Positions 9,458 through 18,432 of a DNA stretch of 64,000 nt are shown here, piece by piece. Under the pieces are notes generated by a model. It was not told the origin of the DNA, ran no database searches, and worked only from the letters and a program-made list of their open reading frames with translations. Source of the stretch: Maribacter litoralis (lineage in GTDB: Bacteria; Bacteroidota; Bacteroidia; Flavobacteriales; Flavobacteriaceae); NCBI RefSeq assembly GCF_003075045.1, contig NZ_QCZD01000003.1:744001-808000 (forward strand), in the 5' to 3' direction. Numbering within the stretch: the stretch's first letter is position 1; each line of letters starts with the position of its first letter. The position numbers were made by a program, and so were the translations under genes.

Positions 9458-11066
9458 AAAAGTTCTTGTACCCATAATAGCCATTGCCTTTCTTTTTATA
9501 GGAAGTAGTTATAAAAGTGACTTTTTTGAAATAGCTAAGCAAATTGAAATCTTTACTACCCTGTTCAAAGAATTGAACATGAATTATGTGGATGAAACCA
9601 ACCCAGCAGAATTAATGGATACCGCCATTAAGAATATGCTCAATGAATTGGATCCATATACCAAATTTCTAAACGAACAAGACGTTGAAACCTATCGTAT
9701 AAACAATGCTGGTGAATATTCCGGTATTGGTGCCATGGTACGTTCATTCGATGATAGGTTATTAATTATTGAACCACATGAAGGATACCCAGCCGACAAA
9801 GCAGGATTAAAGGCTGGAGACGAGTTAATACAGATCGGGGATATCAAAGTAGCCGATTTTGAAAACAATGCCAGTGAGCTTTTAAAAGGGGCTAACGGAT
9901 CTACAGTTACCGTAACCTACAAAAGACAGGGCAAATTAAAAACTACAAGTATAACTCGTGAAGGTATAGAAGTCGATGCCGTACCGTTTTATAGAATGAT
10001 AGATAATAAGACCGGTTATATTGTGCTTGCAAAATTCAACGCAAAAGCTACCGATCAGACCAAAGCGGCATTATTGGACCTTAAAGGAAAAGGTGCCGAA
10101 AAAATCATCTTGGATTTAAGGGACAATCCTGGCGGCTTGTTATCTGAAGCTATTAATGTTACCAATTTATTCGTTCCAAAAGGAGAGCTTGTGGTGACTA
10201 CAAAATCAAAGGTTAAAAAATTCAACCGAGAATACCATACCAACAACCAACCTGTTGATGAAGAAATACCGTTAGTAGTACTTGTAAACGGTAGTAGTGC
10301 TTCTGCCAGTGAAATTGTTTCTGGTAGTTTACAAGATTTAGATAGGGCGGTAATTATGGGTGCAAGAAGCTTTGGAAAAGGTTTGGTTCAACGTCCGCTT
10401 AAATTAACTTACGGTACACAACTTAAAGTTACCATTTCTAGATATTATACCTCTTCTGGGCGTTGCATACAATCATTGGATTATTGGAACAGAGATGAAA
10501 GTGGTAATGCCGTTCGTAATACTACCTTCAATGACTTTACCACACGAAATGGTAGAAAAGTACAAGATGGCGGCGGTATCTTACCAGATATTGAAGTAGC
10601 TACTTCTAAAACCAATGACCTTACCTTGGCACTTTTACAGAACAATGTCATTTTTGATTATGCTACAGATTACCACTATGCGCATAATTATACAGATGTA
10701 AGCGATTTTAAATTTACAGATGCAGATTTCAATGATTTTAAAAATTACGTAAAGAAAAGTAGCTTCTCTTTTGAAACAAAAGCTGAACAAGCCATTAAAA
10801 AAGCGCTTTCTGGTGATGAGAACGACTTTTTGGGATCAGAGGTTAAGGATAGCTACAAAACTTTGTTGGCGAACATTGAAAAGGGCAAACTCAATGCCTT
10901 GGATAAATACCAAAGCGAGATTCAAAAGAATTTGGAAGATGAAATCGTTAAGCGCTATTTCTATAGAGATGGTCTGTACCAATATTACTTGAACAATGAT
11001 GAGGCTATATTGGCCGCAACCGAATTATTAAGCAATAAATCAAAATACAGCGCTATTCTAAAGTAA
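9438..11066 (+). CDS. S41 family C-terminal processing peptidase (CtpA-like)
   Basis: Envelope-facing tail-specific protease, 542 residues from the ATG at 9438 (the TTG one codon earlier is not needed). A single N-terminal hydrophobic segment (residues ~8-24) acts as signal or anchor. A PDZ domain spans ~95-175 (GYPADKAGLKAGDEL), and the protease core has LRDNPGG. The catalytic dyad is Ser289 (NGSSASASEI) and Lys314 (SFGKGLVQ). A ~170-residue helical C-terminal region follows. It overlaps rnpA by 20 bp, a coupling I have seen in other Flavobacteriia (from memory). Confidence 0.94.
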   Translation: MKKIVSKKVLVPIIAIAFLFIGSSYKSDFFEIAKQIEIFTTLFKELNMNYVDETNPAELMDTAIKNMLNELDPYTKFLNEQDVETYRINNAGEYSGIGAMVRSFDDRLLIIEPHEGYPADKAGLKAGDELIQIGDIKVADFENNASELLKGANGSTVTVTYKRQGKLKTTSITREGIEVDAVPFYRMIDNKTGYIVLAKFNAKATDQTKAALLDLKGKGAEKIILDLRDNPGGLLSEAINVTNLFVPKGELVVTTKSKVKKFNREYHTNNQPVDEEIPLVVLVNGSSASASEIVSGSLQDLDRAVIMGARSFGKGLVQRPLKLTYGTQLKVTISRYYTSSGRCIQSLDYWNRDESGNAVRNTTFNDFTTRNGRKVQDGGGILPDIEVATSKTNDLTLALLQNNVIFDYATDYHYAHNYTDVSDFKFTDADFNDFKNYVKKSSFSFETKAEQAIKKALSGDENDFLGSEVKDSYKTLLANIEKGKLNALDKYQSEIQKNLEDEIVKRYFYRDGLYQYYLNNDEAILAATELLSNKSKYSAILK

Positions 11067-11072
11067 CACCTT

Positions 11073-11945
11073 TTAGTACCTACACGACTCTTTATCTGAA
11101 ATTTGATAATACTTTTTATAGTTCAATGCTTTTGGGTCTGTACAGCCTTTTAAGTTGCGTATTTTAATATTCTTAAAATCTATAGGTTGACCTTCACTTT
11201 GTAATGCTATAAATCCCTCTTTTAAAGGTTTACCATCTTGCTTCATTTTAGGGTCATAACCAGTAGCTACACCTCCGCCAATTTGAGGTTTTATATATTC
11301 TAATACTGTTTTTCCGTTAATGATATGTTTAACCAATGAATCATGGTATACGATTAATTCTGCCGTTACCCATTGATCACCAAAGTAAGTATCAGACGTA
11401 GATTTTATACAATGTCTGGGATCTATTTTACCTCCATAAACAACATCTGTGCCTGGTGAGCACATATTACCGGTGGGGCGTTCTACACCTTCTTCAACTC
11501 CCGCTAAAAATTGCATTTCAACACTTATGGGCCAGTCTTGTTCTTTCAACATGGTACGTGGATCTTGAGAATGGAACATTACCCCACTATTTAAAATAGT
11601 ATAATCTGGTGCTCCTTTATATAGTTCACCAACAAACCGGTATTGCATCGTTAAATGGAAATCTGAAAAAGGTTTATCATAGTATAAATGCGAATACCTG
11701 TTATTGAATTCGCCCTCGTATTTATCATACCTCACTTTTACCATATTGTCTTCTACCCTAAACGTATCTGCATAATTATTACCAACTTCATAATGGTGCA
11801 CTTTGGTTGTCCATCCGCTTAAATCGGTACCGTTGAACATAGTCTCCCAACCATCGTTAGACTGTTGAGCATAGGTAACCGTGCATCCTATTAATATTAA
11901 AAATAAGCCCTGAAATAGATTGAATTTAAGTTGTTTAATTTTCAT
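11073..11945 (-). CDS. DUF1080 (3-keto-disaccharide hydrolase-like) exported protein
   Basis: Secreted 290-residue protein of the DUF1080 family, a concanavalin-like beta-sandwich linked to carbohydrate turnover. The core begins WETMFNGTDLSGW and continues through FSDFHLTMQYRF and the NSGVMFHSQ strand. The N terminus has a hydrophobic signal with possible lipobox LIGC. The tail reads LKGCTDPKALNYK...SCRY, a two-Cys end that looks like one degenerate copy of the GCTDPxAxNY motif of Bacteroidota surface proteins. It converges with the S41 gene (six bases between stops). No sugar-utilisation neighbours, so its substrate is unknown. Confidence 0.88.
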   Translation of the reverse strand: MKIKQLKFNLFQGLFLILIGCTVTYAQQSNDGWETMFNGTDLSGWTTKVHHYEVGNNYADTFRVEDNMVKVRYDKYEGEFNNRYSHLYYDKPFSDFHLTMQYRFVGELYKGAPDYTILNSGVMFHSQDPRTMLKEQDWPISVEMQFLAGVEEGVERPTGNMCSPGTDVVYGGKIDPRHCIKSTSDTYFGDQWVTAELIVYHDSLVKHIINGKTVLEYIKPQIGGGVATGYDPKMKQDGKPLKEGFIALQSEGQPIDFKNIKIRNLKGCTDPKALNYKKYYQISDKESCRY

Positions 11946-12137
11946 ATAAATGCTTCGTTGAAAAGATTGTTGATCGGTATTAATGCAAAAAATACACTTC
12001 TAAATATACTCAATGTTCTGATTATAAATAGTAAAGCATTTTTAAAAAAATGGTCGATTATAAAATCAACATGATCTATACGAATTTTATAGCTACTTTT
12101 AAAAGAACAAACAACACCTTCAACACAATAACTTACC

Positions 12138-13643
12138 ATGAGAAATCTAATAGTATTTTCAATTTGTTTTCTTCTAATACACGCTACACAAGCACAAGAT
12201 TCAAAAAATGAGAAAAATTTAACTCCCATACCAAAAGCAAAATCCTTTATTACCCAGCACAAGGGAATATTTGGTGGAAAAAATATTGATTATACTACCA
12301 CTGCGAAAGAAACTTTCCTGACCAATGCAAAAGGAGATTCAATTGCCACATTCTGGTCGGTGGCATATACAAAAACCATCATGGGCGATGTTACCAAAAG
12401 ACCGGTAACTTTTGTTTTTAATGGCGGACCTGGTTCTGCATCTCTATGGTTGCATATGGGTTTCTTTGGACCCAAAGTTGTAAAGGTCGATTCTGATGCA
12501 AAATCTGATGATGGTGCTGCACCTTACCAATTAGTGAATAATGATCATGGTCTATTAGATATTACAGATTTGGTTTTTATAGATCCCGTTGGTACCGGTT
12601 ATAGTAGGTTGGTAGGAAAAGGTGAGGGAAAAGATTTTTACGGTTTAAAGGAAGATGTTGATTCTTTTGCTCAATTCATTAGAAAATGGGTTACTGAAAA
12701 TGAGCGTTGGTTCTCACCTAAATATTTGGCTGGTGAAAGTTATGGAACCACACGTGCCGCAGCCCTAGGAAAAGCTTTGGAAGGCTCTGGTCAAAATATG
12801 GCATTGAACGGTATGATACTTATATCACAAGCGTTAGACTACGCAGGATCCACTTCCATACCCAACAATATCACCTCATTTATTACTTATTTACCGAGTA
12901 TGGCAGCTACAGCGTGGTATCATAAAAAAGCGGGACAAGGTAAAACATTGGAAAATTTCACAAAAGAATGTAGAGTATTTACCTATAACACCTATATACC
13001 GGCACTTTATAAAGGAAACCTTTTAACAGTGTCTGAAAAGAAAGCGATAGCTGAAAAACTTTCTTATTTCACCGGATTGGATACATCTTATATTCTGCAA
13101 TCTAACTTAAGAATATTAATGGGTCGTTTTCAGAAAAAACTACTCGAAGATAAAGGCTTGGCCATTGGTAGACTAGATGGACGATTTATGGGTGATGAGG
13201 AAGATAAGGTTTCAGAAAAACCTCATTTGGGCGATGCCTCCAGTTATCAAATTAGTGCTGCTTATACGGCTAGCTTAAACCATTATTTCGCTTCTGAACT
13301 TAAGGTGAAAATGGATAGACCTTATATTACTTCGGGTGGTGGTTCTAATTGGAGATGGAGAACAGTACCAGATGGCAATTATTGGGAGCCTATGCCAGTG
13401 AATACCGCACCTGATCTCGGCGAAACCATGCGAAGAAATACAGCAATGAAAGTATTGGTTGCCAGTGGTTATTATGATCTAATTACTCCTTTTTTCGATG
13501 CTGAATATACTTTTGATAGAAACGGAATAGTAAAAGAACGTGTTGAAATGAAATATTATGAAGCTGGTCATATGATGTATACTCATGAACCAGATCTTAT
13601 AAAACTAAGTAAAGATATTCGAGAATTTATGACAAGCAAGTAA
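12138..13643 (+). CDS. S10 family serine carboxypeptidase-like protein, exported
   Basis: Exported alpha/beta hydrolase of peptidase family S10, 501 residues with signal peptide (~1-20, ending ATQAQ). It shows the S10 hallmark FNGGPGSASLW (oxyanion region, 94-104), the nucleophile elbow GESYG (Ser201), the acid D447 (ASGYYDLITP) and H478 (EAGHMMY). Domain order and length fit the bacterial S10 carboxypeptidases. It is transcribed away from the DUF1080 gene, from a 192-bp divergent gap, and converges on a hypothetical gene 15 bp downstream. Confidence 0.93.
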   Translation: MRNLIVFSICFLLIHATQAQDSKNEKNLTPIPKAKSFITQHKGIFGGKNIDYTTTAKETFLTNAKGDSIATFWSVAYTKTIMGDVTKRPVTFVFNGGPGSASLWLHMGFFGPKVVKVDSDAKSDDGAAPYQLVNNDHGLLDITDLVFIDPVGTGYSRLVGKGEGKDFYGLKEDVDSFAQFIRKWVTENERWFSPKYLAGESYGTTRAAALGKALEGSGQNMALNGMILISQALDYAGSTSIPNNITSFITYLPSMAATAWYHKKAGQGKTLENFTKECRVFTYNTYIPALYKGNLLTVSEKKAIAEKLSYFTGLDTSYILQSNLRILMGRFQKKLLEDKGLAIGRLDGRFMGDEEDKVSEKPHLGDASSYQISAAYTASLNHYFASELKVKMDRPYITSGGGSNWRWRTVPDGNYWEPMPVNTAPDLGETMRRNTAMKVLVASGYYDLITPFFDAEYTFDRNGIVKERVEMKYYEAGHMMYTHEPDLIKLSKDIREFMTSK

Positions 13644-13657
13644 TTTATAATTTGGGC

Positions 13658-14290
13658 TTACTTATCCTTATTCAAAATGACTATTTTCTCTTGTTGGCAT
13701 TTAAGATTATAAAAATTTACAATGTCTTTTACATGCTTTTTTTTGTATTCTTTGTTCTGAATTTTAGCTACCAGCGCAGGGCAATCTGAAAAATAATCTG
13801 ATGCTGCATTTTTGAAATTTTTACTAAAGAGCTGATTGGATCCTAAATGGGATACTTCTCCATTTACTCCCTTAGTGACATATAAGTTTTTAATATCATA
13901 ATAATTACCGGGCATCATATTCATTTGTCCATTGGTACCACCAACGAACATTGGACTAGAATACCCTGTTTGTTCTAGAACATATAAGTTAACACTGCCT
14001 ATTTCAAGTTCACGTACCACATTAAAATAGCCATCTCGGGTTTCTAAATAAATATAGGTAGATGGCTCTTCCCTATCATTGATAACTACTTGCTCCAAGT
14101 TTTCAAAATGATATTTCTCTGCTTTGTCTCCCTTTGATTTCTTAAATTTTACCTGATCCCCATTAACAAGTTTTGCCAACCCTGTGAGTTGTTTACCAGT
14201 TTTAAAATATAAGGTAGCTGCATCTCTTTGGGCAAAGGCAATCGATCCTACAAAACAGCAGACTAAAACCAGAAGGGACGTTTTTTTCAT
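13658..14290 (-). CDS. Exported hypothetical protein
   Basis: Not recognised. 210 residues with a clear Sec signal peptide (MKKTSLLVLVCCF...AFAQ), so periplasmic or surface. The mature part starts with a beta-rich stretch (ATLYFKTGKQLTG, DQVKFKK, EKYHFENLEQVVI, STYIYLE) and ends with a Lys/Cys-containing helical tail (KIQNKEYKKKHVKDIV). The first part resembles the short beta-strand lead-in seen in many Bacteroidota exported proteins of unknown function. It lies alone between convergent and co-directional peptidase genes. Confidence 0.75.
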   Translation of the reverse strand: MKKTSLLVLVCCFVGSIAFAQRDAATLYFKTGKQLTGLAKLVNGDQVKFKKSKGDKAEKYHFENLEQVVINDREEPSTYIYLETRDGYFNVVRELEIGSVNLYVLEQTGYSSPMFVGGTNGQMNMMPGNYYDIKNLYVTKGVNGEVSHLGSNQLFSKNFKNAASDYFSDCPALVAKIQNKEYKKKHVKDIVNFYNLKCQQEKIVILNKDK

Positions 14291-14392
14291 AGCACGTAAT
14301 TGATAGATAACTATTATAAAACGGCTACATAAGAACTATGTTATATTCTTTAACCAAATTTCGATGAAGCACCACGTGCTATATGCAACTGA

Positions 14393-15586
14393 TTAATCTT
14401 TTATTGGCTTGGTAATATTCAAGTTTTGAAGTAGGGGATCATCTTCGTTCAATAATCTTTGGGTTCTTAAATAACGTCCTACGTTATACGCATCATAATT
14501 TGGAGATTCTTTGTCAACACTGCTAATACGTACCATTTCAGATGAATGTATAAACTGATTATCACCGATCCACATACCTACATGAACCACTTTTTCTGAA
14601 GTGGTTTCCGTTGCTTTTCTTCCAAAGAACAATAAATCGCCCTTTTCCAACTTACTAAAGTCAGCTATAGAATCTATGGGTTTACCTGCATGCACCTGTT
14701 GTGATGCATCGCGCGGAATAACCATACCGTTTAAAAAATAAATGGTTTTCGTATACCCACTACAATCTACGCCTTTTGTAGAAGTACCACCCCATAAGTA
14801 AGGCACGCCCATTAATGTTTTTGATGTTTCAATCAGTGATTCTGCGGTATAATCTAAACTAGATAACCATGTCTCATATTCTTGCGCTTCATCCTTTAAA
14901 ATATAAGCTTGTCTACCATCTGGAAATTCTATTTTAAAATGAGTATCATCTCTATCCACTAATTTTAAAATGCTTCCTGCAACAACATCAGATATTCTAT
15001 TATCAGCATCTATAGAATTAAATGCATGTCCGTAAGTATTGGTATATATAATCTTGTCTGAAGCTTTCCATTCCGTAATTTGAGATTCGTTCATTAATTG
15101 AATACCACCTGGATCTACCCATGCCAAATATTTATCGGGCGTTTGTATTAAGTACCAATCTCCTTCCTTTTTCAACACATTGACAACTGTACCTAAAGTC
15201 GCTTGTGTTGCCAATTCTGCTGAGTGTTTAGGGTTACTTCTAAGATTAGCTGCCGAGATGTTAATAACGGCCGTTGTCATACCCTCTAAACTATCTGAAG
15301 GCAATATTCTAACCTCATTGGTCGCCTCTATCCCCTTTTCCTTCAAAACGGCTTCTAAAGAATCTATTGCATGTGGTAAATTTGATTCACCAATCAAAGT
15401 AAAACCCGAAGGACCATCTAAAACATCTATATTAAATAACGCGGTACGTTTATCTGGCGCAAATACATTCTTAATTTGTTCGATCTCATCGGCAAGAATT
15501 TTCTTTTGCCCCATACGAACCCCACAAGACATATTTAAAGCAATCATAATCAATACAAAAGCCTTTATAAACAATAATCTCTTCAT
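14393..15586 (-). CDS. NlpC/P60 (C40) cell-wall peptidase with SH3 domains
   Basis: Peptidoglycan gamma-D-Glu-diamino acid endopeptidase (397 aa). The N-terminal hydrophobic signal ends near a possible lipid Cys21 (weak lipobox). Bacterial SH3-like segments lie at ~105-165 (ANLRSNPKHS, GDWYLIQTPDKYLAWV) and ~180-235. The C-terminal NlpC/P60 domain starts near 250, with catalytic Cys275 (GVDCSGY) and His335 (VVHVGMWI), third polar residue His347. This YkfC-like arrangement suggests recycling of muropeptides in the envelope. It diverges from the DNA methyltransferase gene by only 55 bp. Confidence 0.92.
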   Translation of the reverse strand: MKRLLFIKAFVLIMIALNMSCGVRMGQKKILADEIEQIKNVFAPDKRTALFNIDVLDGPSGFTLIGESNLPHAIDSLEAVLKEKGIEATNEVRILPSDSLEGMTTAVINISAANLRSNPKHSAELATQATLGTVVNVLKKEGDWYLIQTPDKYLAWVDPGGIQLMNESQITEWKASDKIIYTNTYGHAFNSIDADNRISDVVAGSILKLVDRDDTHFKIEFPDGRQAYILKDEAQEYETWLSSLDYTAESLIETSKTLMGVPYLWGGTSTKGVDCSGYTKTIYFLNGMVIPRDASQQVHAGKPIDSIADFSKLEKGDLLFFGRKATETTSEKVVHVGMWIGDNQFIHSSEMVRISSVDKESPNYDAYNVGRYLRTQRLLNEDDPLLQNLNITKPIKD

Positions 15587-15641
15587 CCCTAAATAATTTC
15601 TAATAGTATTAGCCTTGTGAAATTATGTAATTTTATCGCAA

Positions 15642-16874
15642 ATGAAGAAACTAAAGGTCATAGAACTTTTTGCTGGTGTAGGTGGATTTCGCTTAGGATT
15701 AGAAGATACTAACAATTATAAGGTAGTTTGGAGCAATCAATTTGAACCTAGTACAAAAATGCAACATGCATCTAAAGTGTATGAAGCTAGATTTGGCTCA
15801 AATAATCACCGTAATCAAGATATATCTGAAGTACCAACAAATGAAATACCCGATGCCGATATTTTGGTTGGTGGATTTCCTTGCCAAGACTATTCCGTTG
15901 CTACAACGCTTCATAATTCTAAAGGTCTTATTGGAAAAAAAGGTGTTTTATGGTGGAGCATTCACCGAATATTATCAGAAAAAAAACATCCGCCAAAATA
16001 CTTATTTCTAGAAAATGTGGACCGTTTATTAAAGTCACCTTCAACCCAAAGAGGAAGAGACTTTGCCATTATGCTAAAGAGTCTAAATGATTTAGGATAT
16101 GCCGTAGAGTGGCGAGTTATTAACGCTGCAGATTATGGAATGCCACAAAGACGCAGACGAATATTCTTTTTAGGCTATCATAAATCTACACCACTTTATA
16201 AACAATTAAATAAAACTTCTGCTGATAAATGGATTTTTGAACAAGGTACTATTGCATCTGCTTTTCCTATTACCAGTAGTTCATCAAAAATGATATCATT
16301 TGATATTACCGATGACTTAGTTTCACTATCGGAAAATTTCAACTTAGACCAAAAATTATCTCCTTTTCTAAATACCGGGATATTCATAAAAGGTAAGGTA
16401 TATACTACCAAGACTACTGCCAATTATTTGGGCAAAAGAACCGTGTTGGCAGATGTATTACAAAAAGAAAGCATACCAGAGGAGTTTTATATACCCGAAG
16501 AAGACCATGATAAATGGCATTATTTAAAAGGTGCAAAAAAGGAAACAAGAACTTCTAAATCGGGTTTTTCCTATCATTACAATGAAGGTAGCATGATTTT
16601 TCCCGATGCTCTTGATAATGCATCAAGAACAATTATTACTGGTGAAGGGGGTAAGAGCCCATCTCGGTTTAAACATGTTATTAACACAAAAAAAGGTCTA
16701 CGTAGATTAACTCCTATAGAATTGGAACGCTTAAATATGTTCCCCGATAACCATACATTACTTGAAGGAATCTCTAATACCAAAAGAGCTTTTTTTATGG
16801 GTAATGCCTTAGTGGTAGGTGTGGTTAGAAAGATAGGAAAGGTGCTATCGGAAAAAATAATGGAAGTAAAATAA
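15642..16874 (+). CDS. DNA (cytosine-5-)-methyltransferase
   Basis: C5-cytosine DNA methyltransferase, 410 residues, complete. Motif I is ELFAGVGGFRLGL (8-20). Motif IV is GGFPCQDYS with catalytic Cys81. Motif VI is LENV (Glu124). Motif VIII is QRRRRIFFLG. The target-recognition region spans ~190-345, followed by motif IX (RRLTPIELERLNMFP) and motif X (MGNALVVGVV). No restriction endonuclease of known family and no Vsr homologue sits beside it; the next gene (17029) encodes a small protein with a PD-(D/E)xK-like core. Its recognition site cannot be read from sequence. Either an orphan regulatory methylase or half of a restriction-modification unit. Confidence 0.94.
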   Translation: MKKLKVIELFAGVGGFRLGLEDTNNYKVVWSNQFEPSTKMQHASKVYEARFGSNNHRNQDISEVPTNEIPDADILVGGFPCQDYSVATTLHNSKGLIGKKGVLWWSIHRILSEKKHPPKYLFLENVDRLLKSPSTQRGRDFAIMLKSLNDLGYAVEWRVINAADYGMPQRRRRIFFLGYHKSTPLYKQLNKTSADKWIFEQGTIASAFPITSSSSKMISFDITDDLVSLSENFNLDQKLSPFLNTGIFIKGKVYTTKTTANYLGKRTVLADVLQKESIPEEFYIPEEDHDKWHYLKGAKKETRTSKSGFSYHYNEGSMIFPDALDNASRTIITGEGGKSPSRFKHVINTKKGLRRLTPIELERLNMFPDNHTLLEGISNTKRAFFMGNALVVGVVRKIGKVLSEKIMEVK

Positions 16875-17028
16875 AATCAATTTCTATTATTGAATAGTAC
16901 ATTTTCTAAATAATCTTCTCTTTCACTCTCTAAATTATCTAGCCAAAAATACGTGTTGATTAACATAACATATTGTTAATCAACGTTTAAAATTAGGAAT
17001 TGTCCTTTTTTTTATTATTTTACTAGGT

Positions 17029-17403
17029 ATGGTAAAAGTAGAAAAGTCAGAAAACACGGAATTTTTAGAGAAGTCTATACAACATTTAGAAGCCACTGGT
17101 TTTGAGAATATAAAGGCGGATATTGAAGGATATGAAACCCCAAAATCATACTCTAGAAAGGGTAAAGATGGTAACATAACTCCAGATATTGTTGCAGTAA
17201 AGAACGGAAGAAAATATTATTTTGATATCAGCCTAAAATCACCAAAAACCAGACTTTTAAAAACAAAATGGCTGTTTTTAGATACATTGAGTAGAATGAA
17301 CTCCAATAGATTTAGAATTATAACCACCAAAGGTCATTATAAATTCACTGATAATATGTTAGAGGATATTAACCTCAGCAATAAGACGCCTATAAAAATA
17401 TAA
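17029..17403 (+). CDS. Small protein with a PD-(D/E)xK-like core
   Basis: A 124-residue protein of unassigned function. The central part reads TPDIVAVKNG then KYYFDISLK, that is P52-D53, D66 and K70 across a predicted beta hairpin, which resembles the catalytic core of PD-(D/E)xK nucleases; the spacing DISLK is one or two residues off the textbook D/E-x-K. The rest is helical (FLEKSIQHLEATGF; KTKWLFLDTLSRM). From memory, similar short proteins occur in many Flavobacteriia away from methylases, so it may be a nucleic-acid-related conserved protein and not a restriction enzyme. A strong hairpin terminator follows. Confidence 0.7.
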   Translation: MVKVEKSENTEFLEKSIQHLEATGFENIKADIEGYETPKSYSRKGKDGNITPDIVAVKNGRKYYFDISLKSPKTRLLKTKWLFLDTLSRMNSNRFRIITTKGHYKFTDNMLEDINLSNKTPIKI

Positions 17404-17423
17404 ATACTTTAATTTAAAATTTT

Positions 17424-17450
17424 TAAAAGTCCGCCAATGGCGGACTTTTA
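17424..17450. terminator. Bidirectional hairpin terminator
   Basis: A perfect 12-bp stem TAAAAGTCCGCC / GGCGGACTTTTA with AAT loop, A-run on one side and T-run on the other, between convergent genes. The last codons of the acetyltransferase on the minus strand lie in it. Confidence 0.85.
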
Positions 17451-17891
17451 TGTTTTTAACATACCAATATGAGGTATACCATCTTCAAGATATTCTTCAC
17501 CAATGGAATTAAAACCTAAATCCGAATAGAATTTAGTAAGGTATTTTTGAGCGGAAATTTTTATTTCGGTACAATTAAAATGTTCTTTAACCACCTTTAT
17601 TGAAGCCTGCATGATAACTTTACCATAACCAAATTTTCTATACTCTTTATGCACTGCTACCCTACCAATACTTGCCTCATCAAAATAGTCACCAGGTTTA
17701 AAAACACGAGTATAGGCAACTACCTTGTTATCTTTTAATCCTACTACATGTACAGCTTTGTCATCTTTACCATCAATATCCAAATAAACACAATCTTGTT
17801 CTACTACAAAAATATCGCTTCGTAGTTGAAGTACATTATACAGTTCTTCAGTATTGAATTCTGTAAAGTTCATTACTTTAATTTCTAACAT
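17448..17891 (-). CDS. GNAT acetyltransferase, ElaA family
   Basis: 147-residue GNAT-fold N-acetyltransferase. It has the ElaA signature: LYNVLQLRSDIFVVEQDC near the N terminus, YLDIDGKDD, then the acetyl-CoA-binding motif A as IGRVAVHKEYRKFGYGKVIM and a final beta bulge with FYSDLGFNSIGEEYLEDGIPHIGM. Cytoplasmic. The substrate of ElaA proteins is not established. Transcribed alone, convergent with the 124-residue protein gene. Confidence 0.92.
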   Translation of the reverse strand: MLEIKVMNFTEFNTEELYNVLQLRSDIFVVEQDCVYLDIDGKDDKAVHVVGLKDNKVVAYTRVFKPGDYFDEASIGRVAVHKEYRKFGYGKVIMQASIKVVKEHFNCTEIKISAQKYLTKFYSDLGFNSIGEEYLEDGIPHIGMLKT

Positions 17892-18000
17892 AAATATGCT
17901 TATTTAACTATCAATGTTTATATCTAAAACTTATTAAGTATTTGAAAAATAAATACTTATAATAACAATTTAAGGTTATTAACATAGTTGTGATAACAAT

Positions 18001-18432
18001 TTATTGCAATGGAATTTTTTCAATTCTACGCTCATGTCTACCGCCATCAAAAGAAGTATTTAAAAATGTGGAAACCATTTCAAGTGCTTGTGGTAGTGCT
18101 ATATATCTTGCAGGTAAACTTAATATGTTAGCATCGTTATGTTCTCTGGCTAATTTGGTAATTTCTTTGTTCCAACACAATGCAGCTCTTACATTCTGAT
18201 GTTTATTAGCTGTCATAGAAGCTCCATTGCCGCTACCACAGATCAAAATACCAAAATCTACATTACCTTGTTCAACATCTAATGCCACAGGATGTGCAAA
18301 ATCTGGATAATCAACACTATCCGTACCATCGGTACCATAATTAATGACTTCTACCTGTATAGATTTAAGTAAACCTATAATCGCTAATTTATAATCTGTA
18401 CCCGCATGGTCGTTACCTATAGCAATTTTCAT
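18001..18432 (-). CDS. rpiB: Ribose-5-phosphate isomerase B
   Basis: Interconverts ribose-5-phosphate and ribulose-5-phosphate in the pentose phosphate pathway. 143 residues, usual length. The N-terminal GNDHAGTDYK phosphate/substrate loop, the YPDFAHPVA motif, the catalytic Cys in ILICGSGNGASM and the closing NANILSLPARYI-like strand (here DANILSLPARYIA) identify the RpiB/LacAB family. It is the only isomerase seen here. Its upstream gap (18433-19079) is shared with rnr, which is transcribed the other way. Confidence 0.95.
   Translation of the reverse strand: MKIAIGNDHAGTDYKLAIIGLLKSIQVEVINYGTDGTDSVDYPDFAHPVALDVEQGNVDFGILICGSGNGASMTANKHQNVRAALCWNKEITKLAREHNDANILSLPARYIALPQALEMVSTFLNTSFDGGRHERRIEKIPLQ

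Noticed and set aside
11942..12262. 106-codon minus-strand frame over the start of the S10 peptidase
   Set aside because: It lies across the signal peptide and start of a well-supported plus-strand gene.
14289..14382. Inverted repeat ATAGCACGT ... ACGTGCTAT around the 13658-14290 gene's upstream gap, containing CACGTG
   Set aside because: Nine-base arms 76 bp apart, no palindromic core like parS and no second copy; probably chance.
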